From assembly GCF_004341945.1 (NCBI RefSeq), contig NZ_SMBP01000016.1, positions 1 to 64,000 on the forward strand: DNA of 64,000 nucleotides. Direction: 5' to 3'. Below are positions 8,104 through 16,360 of the stretch, piece by piece. The DNA comes from Longicatena caecimuris (lineage in GTDB: Bacteria > Bacillota_I > Bacilli_A > Erysipelotrichales > Erysipelotrichaceae). Under the pieces are notes generated by a model. The model was not told where the DNA came from and searched no databases. It saw nothing but the letters and a program-made list of their open reading frames with translations. The position numbers were made by a program, and so were the translations under genes. How positions within the stretch are numbered: the stretch's first letter is position 1; every line of letters starts with the position of its first letter.

Positions 8104-8853
8104 ATGAAAACTACAGATGAAAGAAAAAAAGCGTTGCTGGAAAGCTTTAAAAACGGATTAATCGTATCTTGTCAGGTACAAAAGGATGATCCTATTTATA
8201 CTGAGGATATCGTTGTAAAGATGGCAGAAGCTGCCAAATGGGCCGGTGCGGTCGGAATACGTGCAAATTCACCGGAACAAATCAAGGCCATCAAGGAAAA
8301 AGTTGATTTGCCAATGATTGGTTTATGGAAGATTTGGCATGAGGATACAGATGTTTTTATAACGCCAACTTTGGAAGCAGCAAAAGCGGTTTGGGAAGCT
8401 GGTGCTGAAATTATTGCTTTGGATTGTACAAAACAAATCACCCATGAAAAAACGATTGCTTGGGATTTGCTGGATATCGTGAAAAAGGAAATTCCCGAAG
8501 CTATTATCTTTGCGGATGTATCAAGTTATGAAGAGGCAGCACATGCGATTGCGCATGGTGCGGATATTGTTGCACCGACGTTATATGGCTATACCAAAGA
8601 AACTGCTCATATTGAAGGTGCTGATTACCGATTGTTTGCGAAGATGTGTCGTGATTTTAAGGATGATGTTTATATGATGATGGAAGGTCATCTGTATACA
8701 CCGGAAGATGCGATGAAGTGCATATATTTAGGAGCGCATGCCGTTGTTGTAGGAAGTGCAATCACACGTCCGCATTTGACTGCTAAGCGTTTCGTAGATT
8801 TGTTAGGTGGCTATCAGGATAATTGGAGAGAGGCTGAAAAAGCAAAACATTAA
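8104..8853 (+). CDS. Divergent N-acetylmannosamine-6-phosphate 2-epimerase (NanE) homologue
   Basis: This 249-residue TIM-barrel protein is of NanE type and usual NanE length. The Lys/Glu pair thought to carry out the epimerisation is kept: Lys76 in MIGLWKIW and Glu194 in MEGHLYTPEDA. The phosphate-side VGIRAN motif (50-55) is also kept. Several active-site neighbours differ from typical NanE: GLWKIWH replaces GLIKRDY, DCTKQ replaces DATKR, and EGHLYTPE replaces EGRINTPE. No sialic acid lyase, kinase or transporter is nearby. Instead the gene lies 16 bases ahead of a glycyl radical enzyme in the same transcript. I infer a 2-epimerase acting on a different sugar phosphate that feeds that enzyme. 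The RBS AGGAGG is strong. Confidence 0.75.
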   Translation: MKTTDERKKALLESFKNGLIVSCQVQKDDPIYTEDIVVKMAEAAKWAGAVGIRANSPEQIKAIKEKVDLPMIGLWKIWHEDTDVFITPTLEAAKAVWEAGAEIIALDCTKQITHEKTIAWDLLDIVKKEIPEAIIFADVSSYEEAAHAIAHGADIVAPTLYGYTKETAHIEGADYRLFAKMCRDFKDDVYMMMEGHLYTPEDAMKCIYLGAHAVVVGSAITRPHLTAKRFVDLLGGYQDNWREAEKAKH

Positions 8854-8869
8854 GATAGGAAGTGTGAAC

Positions 8870-11140
8870 ATGAAACACAAGATCAATATAGATGGGGCAC
8901 AGAATGTGGAAGTATCCAAACCGATTCCCTGTGAAAAGAGTATCGAAGAACAACTGAATATCATGGAAGCCTATACCAAAGCACATAAGGATAGCGTAGG
9001 ACTTGATAAGGCAGAAAGAGAAATTCGTTGTCTGTCTACCATTTTTCCGGTGTTGTTTCGCTCTCTTGAAGATGATGATTTAATTGCCGGCCGCTTAGAT
9101 TTTCTGCCTATTGGGTTTGGCAGTGTAACAAGTATAGGCGGTGTTGGTCATTATTGCGTATTTCATAAGCTAAGAGCATTTAAAGAACAATTAACGAATA
9201 CGGAAGATAAGAAACGCGTAGATGCTTTATACGACTATTGGCAAGAGCATGATGTCAAAGCTATTTATTGTCAGGATGTGTTGACAGATGATACAACAGG
9301 ACGTTTTATTGACTGCCATTATCCTTTTATGGCAACGGCTCGTTTAAGCGGCATGATGTTGAATTATAAACGCTTAATGCGTGAGGGGATCGAAGGATTA
9401 AAGAAAGATATTCGCCAACAAGGAGATAATACGTTTTTGCGTGCCAGTTATGAAGCGATGGAATTATTGCAGAAAGTAATCGACAAACAAATTGCATTGG
9501 TACAGGATGCCAAACAAAACGCAAGCAAACAACGCTTGCTGGATTTGCAACTAATGGAAGCCGATTTACGTTTTATTCGTGAGCAACCACCAACAACGTT
9601 TCATCAAAGTCTCCAGCTGTTTTGGATCTATGCATTATGTGCCGGTGTTATAAATTATGGACGTATGGATGATGTGCTGGGTCCTTATTTACAAAACGAT
9701 CTGGATGCAGGAAGACTTGATGAGGATGAGGCATATCGCTATCTGAAATCTTTATGGAAGATGATTGAAAATCGTCGTACGACGGTAAATGGACGTATCA
9801 TCGTCGGTGGTGTAGGACGTGAGCATCCTAAAGAAGCAGATACCCTTGCCCGTATTGCATTACGCGTTTGCCGTGATACACGATATGTAGAACCACAGTT
9901 TACATTACGCTTTTCTAAAGATACGCCAGTGGATATCATGGATATGGCATACGATTGTATCGGCAGTGGAGCTACGTATCCTACTTTGTATAATGATGAT
10001 GTGAATGTGCCGGCTGTCATGCATGCCATGCGCGTGGAAGAAGCAATTGCCCAGCAGTATGTACCTTTTGGCTGTGGTGAATATGTCATTCAAGGGAAAA
10101 GTGTGGGAACACCGAATACCTTGCTGAATCTGTTAAAACTATTGAATATAACTTTGAATAAAGGCATTGATCCTAACGATCAAAAATATAAAGCCGGACC
10201 TGTACACGTACCGCCTTGTGAAGAATTTAAAAGCTTTGATGATTTATACAATACCTATAAAGAAGTGTTGGATTATTATTTTGATTTAAGTGTCGATGCC
10301 CAACTGCACTCCTATGAAGTCATGAATCAAGAAGTGTCCTTCCTCTTTACATCAATTTTAATGGATGATTGTATTCATCGTAAGAAAGCGTTATTGGATG
10401 GTGGTGTAGAAATTTTAGGTGGTACAAATGAAACCTATGGCAATATCAATACCAGTGATGCCTTATATGCCATTAAAAAGTTGGTGTATGAGGAAGGAAA
10501 GTATACACTTGCTCAATTCCATGAGGCGCAGATGGCAGATTTTGATGGTTATGAGCATATTCGTAAGGAACTATTGCGGCAAGATAAATACGGCAATGAT
10601 GCAAAAGAATGTGATGCATTAGCAAATGATTTATATGAATATGTTGCAAAAGGCATTCGACAAAGAGGCATCCAAAAGGGACTGGGCTATTATTTAATCG
10701 TTATATCCAATAATCAAACGAATACCGATTGGGGACATCAAACATGGGCAAGTTTAGATGGACGTAAAGCCGGAGTGTTTATGAATCCGGCAAATAATCC
10801 GCAAGGTGGGGCTGCCAAGAATGGACCAACGGCTTGTTTAAATTCGTTAGCAAAATTTCAGGCAAAGTATCATGGAGGCAGTGTGCAGAATATCAAATTT
10901 ACCCCACGGATGTTTCGAGAAGATCGTGAAAAGATCAAAATGTTGTTTCAGACATATTTTGATAAAGGTGGCTGTCAGCTGATGGTAACGGTTGTGGATC
11001 ATGGTATCTTAGAGGATGCCCAAAAACATCCTGAGAAATACCCTGATTTGATCGTCCGTGTAGCAGGCTATAGTGCCGTATTTGTGAATTTGACGAAAGA
11101 TATTCAGGATGAATTATTAAGCAGGTGCTTATATGATTAG
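8870..11140 (+). CDS. Glycyl radical enzyme (PFL/dehydratase superfamily), substrate unknown
   Basis: The 756-residue enzyme starts at the ATG at 8870 (AGGAAG site); the open frame extends further upstream inside the preceding gene. It has the PFL-like barrel, a thiyl-radical Cys402 in FGCGEY with Glu404 two residues on, and the glycyl-radical loop RVAGYSAVF with Gly733 near the C-terminus. C-x-E is the arrangement of C-O/C-N lyases, dehydratases and decarboxylases; true pyruvate formate-lyase has adjacent Cys. GCGEY differs from the GCVE of glycerol, diol, choline and hydroxyproline enzymes. Pairing with a NanE-like epimerase suggests a sugar-phosphate substrate. A glycyl radical lyase acting on a 1,5-anhydrohexitol phosphate has been reported, but I cannot assign this protein to it. 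The activase gene overlaps its end. Confidence 0.9.
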   Translation: MKHKINIDGAQNVEVSKPIPCEKSIEEQLNIMEAYTKAHKDSVGLDKAEREIRCLSTIFPVLFRSLEDDDLIAGRLDFLPIGFGSVTSIGGVGHYCVFHKLRAFKEQLTNTEDKKRVDALYDYWQEHDVKAIYCQDVLTDDTTGRFIDCHYPFMATARLSGMMLNYKRLMREGIEGLKKDIRQQGDNTFLRASYEAMELLQKVIDKQIALVQDAKQNASKQRLLDLQLMEADLRFIREQPPTTFHQSLQLFWIYALCAGVINYGRMDDVLGPYLQNDLDAGRLDEDEAYRYLKSLWKMIENRRTTVNGRIIVGGVGREHPKEADTLARIALRVCRDTRYVEPQFTLRFSKDTPVDIMDMAYDCIGSGATYPTLYNDDVNVPAVMHAMRVEEAIAQQYVPFGCGEYVIQGKSVGTPNTLLNLLKLLNITLNKGIDPNDQKYKAGPVHVPPCEEFKSFDDLYNTYKEVLDYYFDLSVDAQLHSYEVMNQEVSFLFTSILMDDCIHRKKALLDGGVEILGGTNETYGNINTSDALYAIKKLVYEEGKYTLAQFHEAQMADFDGYEHIRKELLRQDKYGNDAKECDALANDLYEYVAKGIRQRGIQKGLGYYLIVISNNQTNTDWGHQTWASLDGRKAGVFMNPANNPQGGAAKNGPTACLNSLAKFQAKYHGGSVQNIKFTPRMFREDREKIKMLFQTYFDKGGCQLMVTVVDHGILEDAQKHPEKYPDLIVRVAGYSAVFVNLTKDIQDELLSRCLYD

Positions 11141-12029
11141 CGTTACCCATATTGAACGATTCGCTATTCATGATGGCCCTGGTATTCGTACAACGGTATT
11201 TTTAAAAGGCTGTACACTTTGTTGCCCATGGTGTGCAAATCCGGAAACACAAAGCAGTCAACCGGTACTTTTGCATGATATGCGTAAATGTGTAAGCTGC
11301 CATACATGTGAACAAAGCTGTCCACAAAAAGCTATTCATTTCCAAAAAGGAAGGTTTCACCACGATGCCCAAAGATGTAATGGTTGTCAAAGCTGTGTAG
11401 AAATGTGTTTACAAGATGCTTTGCAGCTGCGTGGAGAAGATATGGAAAGCGAGGCAATTCTTCATGAAGTCATGAAGGATAAGGATTATTATGATATGAG
11501 TCATGGCGGTGTGACGTTTAGTGGTGGTGAACCATTTGTACAAGTAACATCATTATGCGAAATATTACAAGAAGCGAAAGCATTAGGTCTGCATACAGCT
11601 GTGGAAACAACAGGAAATTATCCGTTGGCTGATTTGCAACGAGCAGAGCCATTTATTGACTTATTCCTGTATGACTTTAAACATCTGGACGACGCAAAAC
11701 TTCTGCAGTTCACGCATGGTAATGGACAACTGATAAAAACCAATTTGGCCTATCTGTTACATCAAGATGTTCATAAGGTCATCGTTCGTATGCCGATCAT
11801 CACCGGCTTTAATGATGAGGCATCTTTGGTTTATCAGGAACTTGACTATTTACATGCATTGGGTGTGCAGAGCGTGCATTTATTGCCCTATCATTCACTG
11901 GGAAAAAGCAAAGCTGAACAAATGGGAAAGCCATATGTTTTTCCTACCGAAATCATGGCGAATGAAGTATTAGAGCCTTATCGTGCCTATGCATTGGCAA
12001 AAGGTATGTATGCCCAAATAGGTGGATAA
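11133..12029 (+). CDS. Glycyl radical enzyme activase (radical SAM)
   Basis: This 298-residue activating enzyme overlaps the glycyl radical gene by eight bases and is clearly translated with it. The radical SAM motif CTLCCPWC (C-x3-C-x2-C, about residues 28-35) lies in the standard GPGIRTTVFLKGC context. Two ferredoxin-like clusters follow (CVSCHTCEQSCP and CNGCQSCVEMC, about 51-90), which is typical of activases for dehydratase- and decarboxylase-type enzymes and absent from the short PFL activase. The GGEPF motif is near 130. It uses S-adenosylmethionine to abstract hydrogen from Gly733 of the partner. The operon ends here with a terminator, so no downstream pathway gene is co-transcribed. 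Confidence 0.95.
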   Translation: MISVTHIERFAIHDGPGIRTTVFLKGCTLCCPWCANPETQSSQPVLLHDMRKCVSCHTCEQSCPQKAIHFQKGRFHHDAQRCNGCQSCVEMCLQDALQLRGEDMESEAILHEVMKDKDYYDMSHGGVTFSGGEPFVQVTSLCEILQEAKALGLHTAVETTGNYPLADLQRAEPFIDLFLYDFKHLDDAKLLQFTHGNGQLIKTNLAYLLHQDVHKVIVRMPIITGFNDEASLVYQELDYLHALGVQSVHLLPYHSLGKSKAEQMGKPYVFPTEIMANEVLEPYRAYALAKGMYAQIGG

Positions 12030-12092
12030 AAAAGTGCTACTTAGCATGATGAAATGAGCTTCAATATTCAGTAAAAGTAAAGAAACGAAAGC

Positions 12093-12132
12093 AAAGATTA
12101 ATTTCTGTATTGTACAGAGGTTAATCTTTTTT
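12093..12132 (+). terminator. Rho-independent terminator after the activase gene
   Basis: AAAGATTAA pairs with TTAATCTTT, with an inner CTGTA/TACAG helix, and six Ts follow. Confidence 0.85.
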
Positions 12133-12573
12133 ATTATTCTATACGTATACTACTCAATATCTTCTTTTACGGTTTGCTTGAATTCATTTACTATCTTACA
12201 TTCATCTTTATGACTATAAAATATCTCATTTTTTTATGATAAATTTCCATATTAGCGTGAAGTAGTACAGGATCTTTGGCTGATGAAAAGCACATAAAGC
12301 AACGACTACTTCACCCCAAACCCCTTTTTCATAAGCGATGCTGCTTTGTTACTAGCTGGTTATGATGACATACGTAGTGCTGTTGCATTTCTAACAATCT
12401 GTGCAGCATGTATAACGCATTTTTGCATAAACCTCACGGACCTCATGTTATCCCTTTTTTTGATTGTCAAGTCTTTTCTGTTTCCAATTACTTACAGTAG
12501 GATTCTGGCATAAGCAAATCTTGGCAAGGGAACACTTCTTGTATAGTCATTTAAGCAGGAAGGTGGAAGTTAC
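12133..12573. other. Gene-free gap between the glycyl-radical operon and sigG
   Basis: No coding sequence is convincing in these 440 bases. A perfect 10-bp inverted repeat, GTGAAGTAGT (12257-12266) and ACTACTTCAC (12305-12314), encloses 38 bases. It could be a hairpin, a binding site or a relic of an insertion. I find no clear forespore promoter for sigG, although one would be expected near the right end. Confidence 0.5.
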
Positions 12574-13353
12574 ATGAGTCGTTATAAAGTAGTAATCAGT
12601 GGTATTCATACGGCTGATTTAAAAGTATTAAGCAACGAGGAGATGAAAGAATTATTTAAAAAGTATCAAAGTGGGGATGAACAGGCAAAAGAGGATTTGA
12701 TACAGGGGAATTTAAAGTTGGTGTTGTCCATCGTTCAGCGTTTTTCAAATCGTTGCGAGAATATGGATGACTTATTTCAGGTTGGCTGTATTGGACTGGT
12801 GAAATCCATTGATAACTTTGATTTAAAACATGAAGTACGTTTTTCCACTTATGCAGTCCCTATGATCATGGGAGAGATCAAACGCTATCTGCGTGACAAT
12901 CAAGTAATTCGGGTATCACGGCATTTAAAGGATTTGGCCTATAAAGTTTTTCGCTTAAAAGAAGAGTATATCCATGAACATCAAAAAGAGCCAACGATTC
13001 ATTGGCTGGCTGAACAACTACAGGTCAAAGAAAAGGATGTTGTTGACGCATTAGATTCTACGCAAAGTGTCGTATCGATATTTGAACCTGTTTATAATTC
13101 GGATGGTGATGAGCTGTATCTATTGGATCAGATTAAGGATGACAAGGACGAAATTGAGCGTTTATCGAATTATATGACATTAAAAAAAAGCATGCGAAAC
13201 TTGAAGGGTAAAGAAAAGGATATTATTCAGAAACGCTATTATCAGGATAAGACACAAACAGAAATCGCCAATGAATTGGGTATTTCGCAGGCACAGGTAT
13301 CGCGTCTAGAAAAAAATGCGATTGCCTTACTTAAAAAAGAATTTGAAATCTAG
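12574..13353 (+). CDS. sigG: RNA polymerase sporulation sigma factor sigma-G
   Basis: The 259-residue sigma-70 family factor begins MSRYKVVISGI, the hallmark start of sigma-G. It contains region 2 (DDLFQVGCIGLVKSIDNFD and RFSTYAVPMIMGEIKRYLRDN), region 3 and a region 4 HTH ending GISQAQVSRLEKNAI. Overall identity to Bacillus sigma-G is plainly high. It drives late forespore transcription. AGGAAGGTGG precedes the start. The gene is followed 44 bases later by ylmC, as in Bacillus, but on its other side the usual neighbour sigE has been separated from it by the glycyl-radical operon. Confidence 0.95.
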   Translation: MSRYKVVISGIHTADLKVLSNEEMKELFKKYQSGDEQAKEDLIQGNLKLVLSIVQRFSNRCENMDDLFQVGCIGLVKSIDNFDLKHEVRFSTYAVPMIMGEIKRYLRDNQVIRVSRHLKDLAYKVFRLKEEYIHEHQKEPTIHWLAEQLQVKEKDVVDALDSTQSVVSIFEPVYNSDGDELYLLDQIKDDKDEIERLSNYMTLKKSMRNLKGKEKDIIQKRYYQDKTQTEIANELGISQAQVSRLEKNAIALLKKEFEI

Positions 13354-13397
13354 GCACCAAAATCGTTATTTCTCATATACTGATGGTAGGTGAGAAA

Positions 13398-13640
13398 ATG
13401 CGCTTTAGTGATATATGCAATAAACAGGTCATTAACATAGCAGATGGTTCTTTAGTTGGACTTGTTGTAGATCTTGGCTTTGACCCTTGTACCTATGAGA
13501 TTCATTCGTTGTTTGTTCAGCCTTTGCAGCCATTTGTTAAAAAGATGCTGCCGTGGTTTTTTAAATGTGAACAGATTCAGATCATGGTGAAAGAAATAGA
13601 AAACATAGAAGGTGATGTGATTCTTGTTCGCTTTTCATAA
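13398..13640 (+). CDS. ylmC: YlmC/YmxH family PRC-barrel sporulation protein
   Basis: The protein has 80 residues from the ATG at 13398 behind AGGTGAG. It is a single PRC-barrel domain (MRFSDICNKQVINIADGSLVG at the start, CEQIQIMVKEIENIEGDVILV at the end), matching YlmC/YmxH in length and pattern. These proteins are sporulation-associated, and a YlmC-type gene lies just downstream of sigG in Bacilli and Clostridia. The molecular function is not established. Its place after sigG supports the assignment. Confidence 0.8.
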   Translation: MRFSDICNKQVINIADGSLVGLVVDLGFDPCTYEIHSLFVQPLQPFVKKMLPWFFKCEQIQIMVKEIENIEGDVILVRFS

Positions 13641-13690
13641 AAAAGAGGATATAACCATAAATCGAAGATGTGGTTATGACCTCTTTTTTT
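13641..13690. terminator. Bidirectional terminator between ylmC and bcp
   Basis: AAAAGAGG and ATAACCA pair with TGGTTAT and CCTCTTTT, with A-runs on one side and T-runs on the other. It serves the two convergent genes. Confidence 0.9.
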
Positions 13691-13714
13691 GTTTGTTAGT
13701 CTTATTTTTGTTGG

Positions 13715-14194
13715 TTATTGCTCATTTGATAATTGCGCTAGATACTCTAGGATATCCTGTGCATTTGTTGCAGGATTTGCTTTTTCAAAGGTTTTGATGA
13801 TCGTGCCTTCTTCATCAATTACATAGGTACTGCGCGTAATGCCCATATAGGTTTTACCATATAGTTTTTTCTCTTTCCAGACATCATATGCTTCAATGAC
13901 TTTATGTTCCTCATCGGATAATAAAATGAAAGGCAAATCGTATTTCTCTTTAAAACGTAAATGCGAGCGTGAAGAATCCTTACTGATTCCGATAACAATA
14001 ATATCGTTTCTTTTATAAACATCATAAGCAGCTTTAAAGGCGCAGGCTTGCTTGCTGCATCCAGGGGTATTATCTTTTGGATAAAAGTATAATACAATTT
14101 TTTTTCCTTTAAAGGAATGAAGACTGATCAAATTGCCTTGTTCATCCGGCAGGGTAAAATCAATGGCCGTAGTTCCAATTTCTAACATCATCAT
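13715..14194 (-). CDS. bcp: Thioredoxin-dependent peroxiredoxin, Bcp/PrxQ type
   Basis: This 159-residue AhpC/TSA-fold protein carries DNTPGCSKQAC (about 41-51). It has the peroxidatic Cys and, five residues later, the resolving Cys that define the atypical 2-Cys Bcp group. It reduces hydrogen peroxide and organic hydroperoxides with thioredoxin. Three consecutive ATG codons could serve as the start; AAAGGA spacing slightly favours the second or third, so the first two residues are uncertain. The gene is monocistronic and convergent with ylmC. An oxidant-defence gene of this kind is usual in anaerobes. Confidence 0.93.
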   Translation of the reverse strand: MMMLEIGTTAIDFTLPDEQGNLISLHSFKGKKIVLYFYPKDNTPGCSKQACAFKAAYDVYKRNDIIVIGISKDSSRSHLRFKEKYDLPFILLSDEEHKVIEAYDVWKEKKLYGKTYMGITRSTYVIDEEGTIIKTFEKANPATNAQDILEYLAQLSNEQ

Positions 14195-14321
14195 ACATCC
14201 TTTCTCATCTCATAGTTTTATTATACGCGATAAATAAGAAGTGGAGCAATTAATTTGCATGAAAGATTGGCGAAACCAGGATATTAATGATACACTATAT
14301 CCAGTAAGAAAGTAGGTAGAA

Positions 14322-15194
14322 ATGATGAAATTAATTGCCTGTGATTTAGATGGCACCTTATTAGATGGCAACCATGGCTTATCGGATAAAAGTAAAGCAG
14401 TATTGCCCAAATTAGCAGAACAAGGCATTCAATTTATGGTGGCAACCGGAAGAATGGCACAAAGTGTTATTCCTATGTTTGAACACGTATTGCCAGATTG
14501 TGAGTATTTGCTGCTGAATGGGGCTTTGATTACGGATGCAAAGGGGAAAGCACTCTATGAAGTAACGATGAAAAAGGAGCATATCCGCTTGGTAGATGCC
14601 ATTTTTCAAAAGTATGATATTTGCTATCATATGTTTACCGGTATAGGAACGATCACCTCTGATGAAAAACGTTGTGTAAAAGCTTTTTTAGAGCATTTAC
14701 AACAGCAGGGATTGGATGAGGGGATTGCTATGAAAATGAAGGATGAATCAGGGTTTTGTCGCTATGCCAGAGAAGTAAAGGATATTTCTGCATTTTTGAG
14801 CGAAGAGATACCTGTATATAAGATGGAAGCTTTTGGCGGTTTATTGCAGAATTTAGAAAAAGCACGCAGTGAATTACAGGCATGTGAGGCGTTGCATGTG
14901 ACCAATTCGATAGAAGATAATATTGAAGTGACGCAAAAAACAGCCCAAAAAGGCATTGCACTTGCGGCTTTTTGTAAGGAAAAAGGCATTGCGAAAGAGG
15001 ATGTTTTGGTCATTGGGGATTCCTTGAATGATCTTAGTATGATTGAAGAATTTCCCAACAGTATTGCGATGAAGAACGGACATAGCTACATCCAAAAGGC
15101 AGCTGCTTATATCAGCCGTTATACAAATGAGGAAGATGGCGTTGCTGATATTTTGGAGCAGCTGTTGGAAACCTTGTCAATTCAAGAAAAGTAA
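14322..15194 (+). CDS. HAD superfamily Cof-type sugar phosphatase
   Basis: The 290-residue Cof/HAD-IIB phosphatase has motif I DLDGTLLD (residues 7-14), motif II VATGR, a C2 cap domain in the middle, the catalytic Lys before GIALAAFCKEKGI, and motif IV GDSLNDLSMIE (about 227-237). Family members dephosphorylate sugar phosphates and phosphorylated cofactors with low specificity. The adjacent LacI-type regulator, 34 bases downstream, suggests that both belong to carbohydrate handling. AAGTAGG precedes the start. Confidence 0.9.
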   Translation: MMKLIACDLDGTLLDGNHGLSDKSKAVLPKLAEQGIQFMVATGRMAQSVIPMFEHVLPDCEYLLLNGALITDAKGKALYEVTMKKEHIRLVDAIFQKYDICYHMFTGIGTITSDEKRCVKAFLEHLQQQGLDEGIAMKMKDESGFCRYAREVKDISAFLSEEIPVYKMEAFGGLLQNLEKARSELQACEALHVTNSIEDNIEVTQKTAQKGIALAAFCKEKGIAKEDVLVIGDSLNDLSMIEEFPNSIAMKNGHSYIQKAAAYISRYTNEEDGVADILEQLLETLSIQEK

Positions 15195-15228
15195 GGTAAA
15201 ATACCAATAGAAATGAAGTGAGGAAAAG

Positions 15229-16251
15229 ATGATGAAAAAAGCTACTCTTGCGGATGTGGCAGCTCTTGCTGAAGTATCAAAAGCTACTGTATCCCGTTAT
15301 TTAAAAGATGAAAACGTCAAAGAGGATATTGCGCTTCGCATTGCTAAAGCCATCGAAGAAACGGGCTATGTCGCAAAAGCTATGAAGAAAGCAGTCGAAG
15401 AAGAAGTAAAAATAGAAAAGAAAAAACGCGTCCTAAAAAAACAGAGCACTGTTAACAGAGGCTATCGTATCGCCTTATTGTGTGATCAGGTGATGTTGCC
15501 TAGAACACGTGAGATACTTGATGCGATCTGTAAGGAGCTATATACACAGGGATGTCTGCTGCAGGTATATTTCACACAGAATCGGGAAGATCTGGAAGAA
15601 ACGTATTTAACTTCCTGTATCGTCAATAATATGGATGCGATTCTTGTAATGAGCTGTTCCAGTGTTGAATTTATTCAAAAACAGATGCGAACAACGGCGA
15701 TTCCAATCATTTATTTGTGTGCGAAAGGGGAAGGAATTACTAGTGTTACTATCCCTGAAACACAGGCTGCTGAAGTGTTAGGCAAGTATCTGATGCAGAA
15801 GCAGCATTTGATGATTCGCTACCTGGGTAGTAATGTACAGTTGGCCAACTTACATATGGAAGGTATAAAAGAGGCTTATCGTGAAGTGAAGCAACCACAC
15901 GATTTTGCGGTTAAGATCAGTGATGGCAGCTATTTGGATACTTATGCCAGAATTAAGGAATTATTTGCCGAACAACTCGATTTATTGATTTTGCAGGATG
16001 ATGCTTTGGCGATTCCTTTTGCTAAGTATGTGCAAGAATATCATATTAGCGTTCCTCAGAATGTTTCTGTGGTTAGCTTTGGCGGTCAGGACCTTACGCG
16101 TATCATGAGTCCAGTCATGACCAGTGTGGTATATGATTATCACGTATTTGCACAGGATGTTTTTGCGGCAGTACAAGCGCTGATTGAAAAAAAAGCGATA
16201 CCTCAACAAAAGAATATGTTTTACCTTCAAGAAGGAGACAGTGTGCGATAA
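15229..16251 (+). CDS. LacI family transcriptional regulator
   Basis: The 340-residue regulator has an N-terminal LacI HTH (ATLADVAALAEVSKATVSRYLK, residues 4-25) and hinge, then a periplasmic-binding-protein-like effector domain from about 75 to the end. An unusually long Lys-rich linker (about 45-70, VKIEKKKRVLKK) separates them. The effector domain is divergent (Asp/Gln-rich), so I cannot name the sugar. It is probably co-transcribed with the HAD phosphatase and followed by a bidirectional terminator. A GCAAGCGCTTGC palindrome at 49108 has the shape of a LacI-family site, but nothing links it to this protein. Confidence 0.88.
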   Translation: MMKKATLADVAALAEVSKATVSRYLKDENVKEDIALRIAKAIEETGYVAKAMKKAVEEEVKIEKKKRVLKKQSTVNRGYRIALLCDQVMLPRTREILDAICKELYTQGCLLQVYFTQNREDLEETYLTSCIVNNMDAILVMSCSSVEFIQKQMRTTAIPIIYLCAKGEGITSVTIPETQAAEVLGKYLMQKQHLMIRYLGSNVQLANLHMEGIKEAYREVKQPHDFAVKISDGSYLDTYARIKELFAEQLDLLILQDDALAIPFAKYVQEYHISVPQNVSVVSFGGQDLTRIMSPVMTSVVYDYHVFAQDVFAAVQALIEKKAIPQQKNMFYLQEGDSVR

Positions 16252-16306
16252 CTTTTTATAAACAGCATGAATGCTTATCGTAAGACTAAATGTTCTATAG
16301 CAATAG

Positions 16307-16360
16307 AAAAAGCCATCTATATACGTTTACAGTAAAGTAAACAGTAGAATGGCTTTTTTT
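16307..16360. terminator. Bidirectional terminator
   Basis: AAAAGCCAT pairs with ATGGCTTTT, with an inner GTTTAC/GTAAAC helix and runs of A and T on either side. It separates the LacI gene from the convergent kinase gene. Confidence 0.85.

Noticed and set aside
8807-8869. A 21-codon extension of the glycyl radical enzyme into the epimerase gene
   Set aside because: It is out of phase with the epimerase coding sequence and lacks a site; AGGAAG before 8870 fits.
8870-11140. Calling the glycyl radical enzyme pyruvate formate-lyase
   Set aside because: PFL has two adjacent Cys at the active site; this protein has a single Cys with Glu two residues later, and its activase carries extra clusters.
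12257-12314. The 10-bp inverted repeat before sigG as terminal repeats of an insertion sequence
   Set aside because: Only 38 bases lie between the arms, there is no target duplication, and no transposase trace is present. A hairpin or binding site is as likely.
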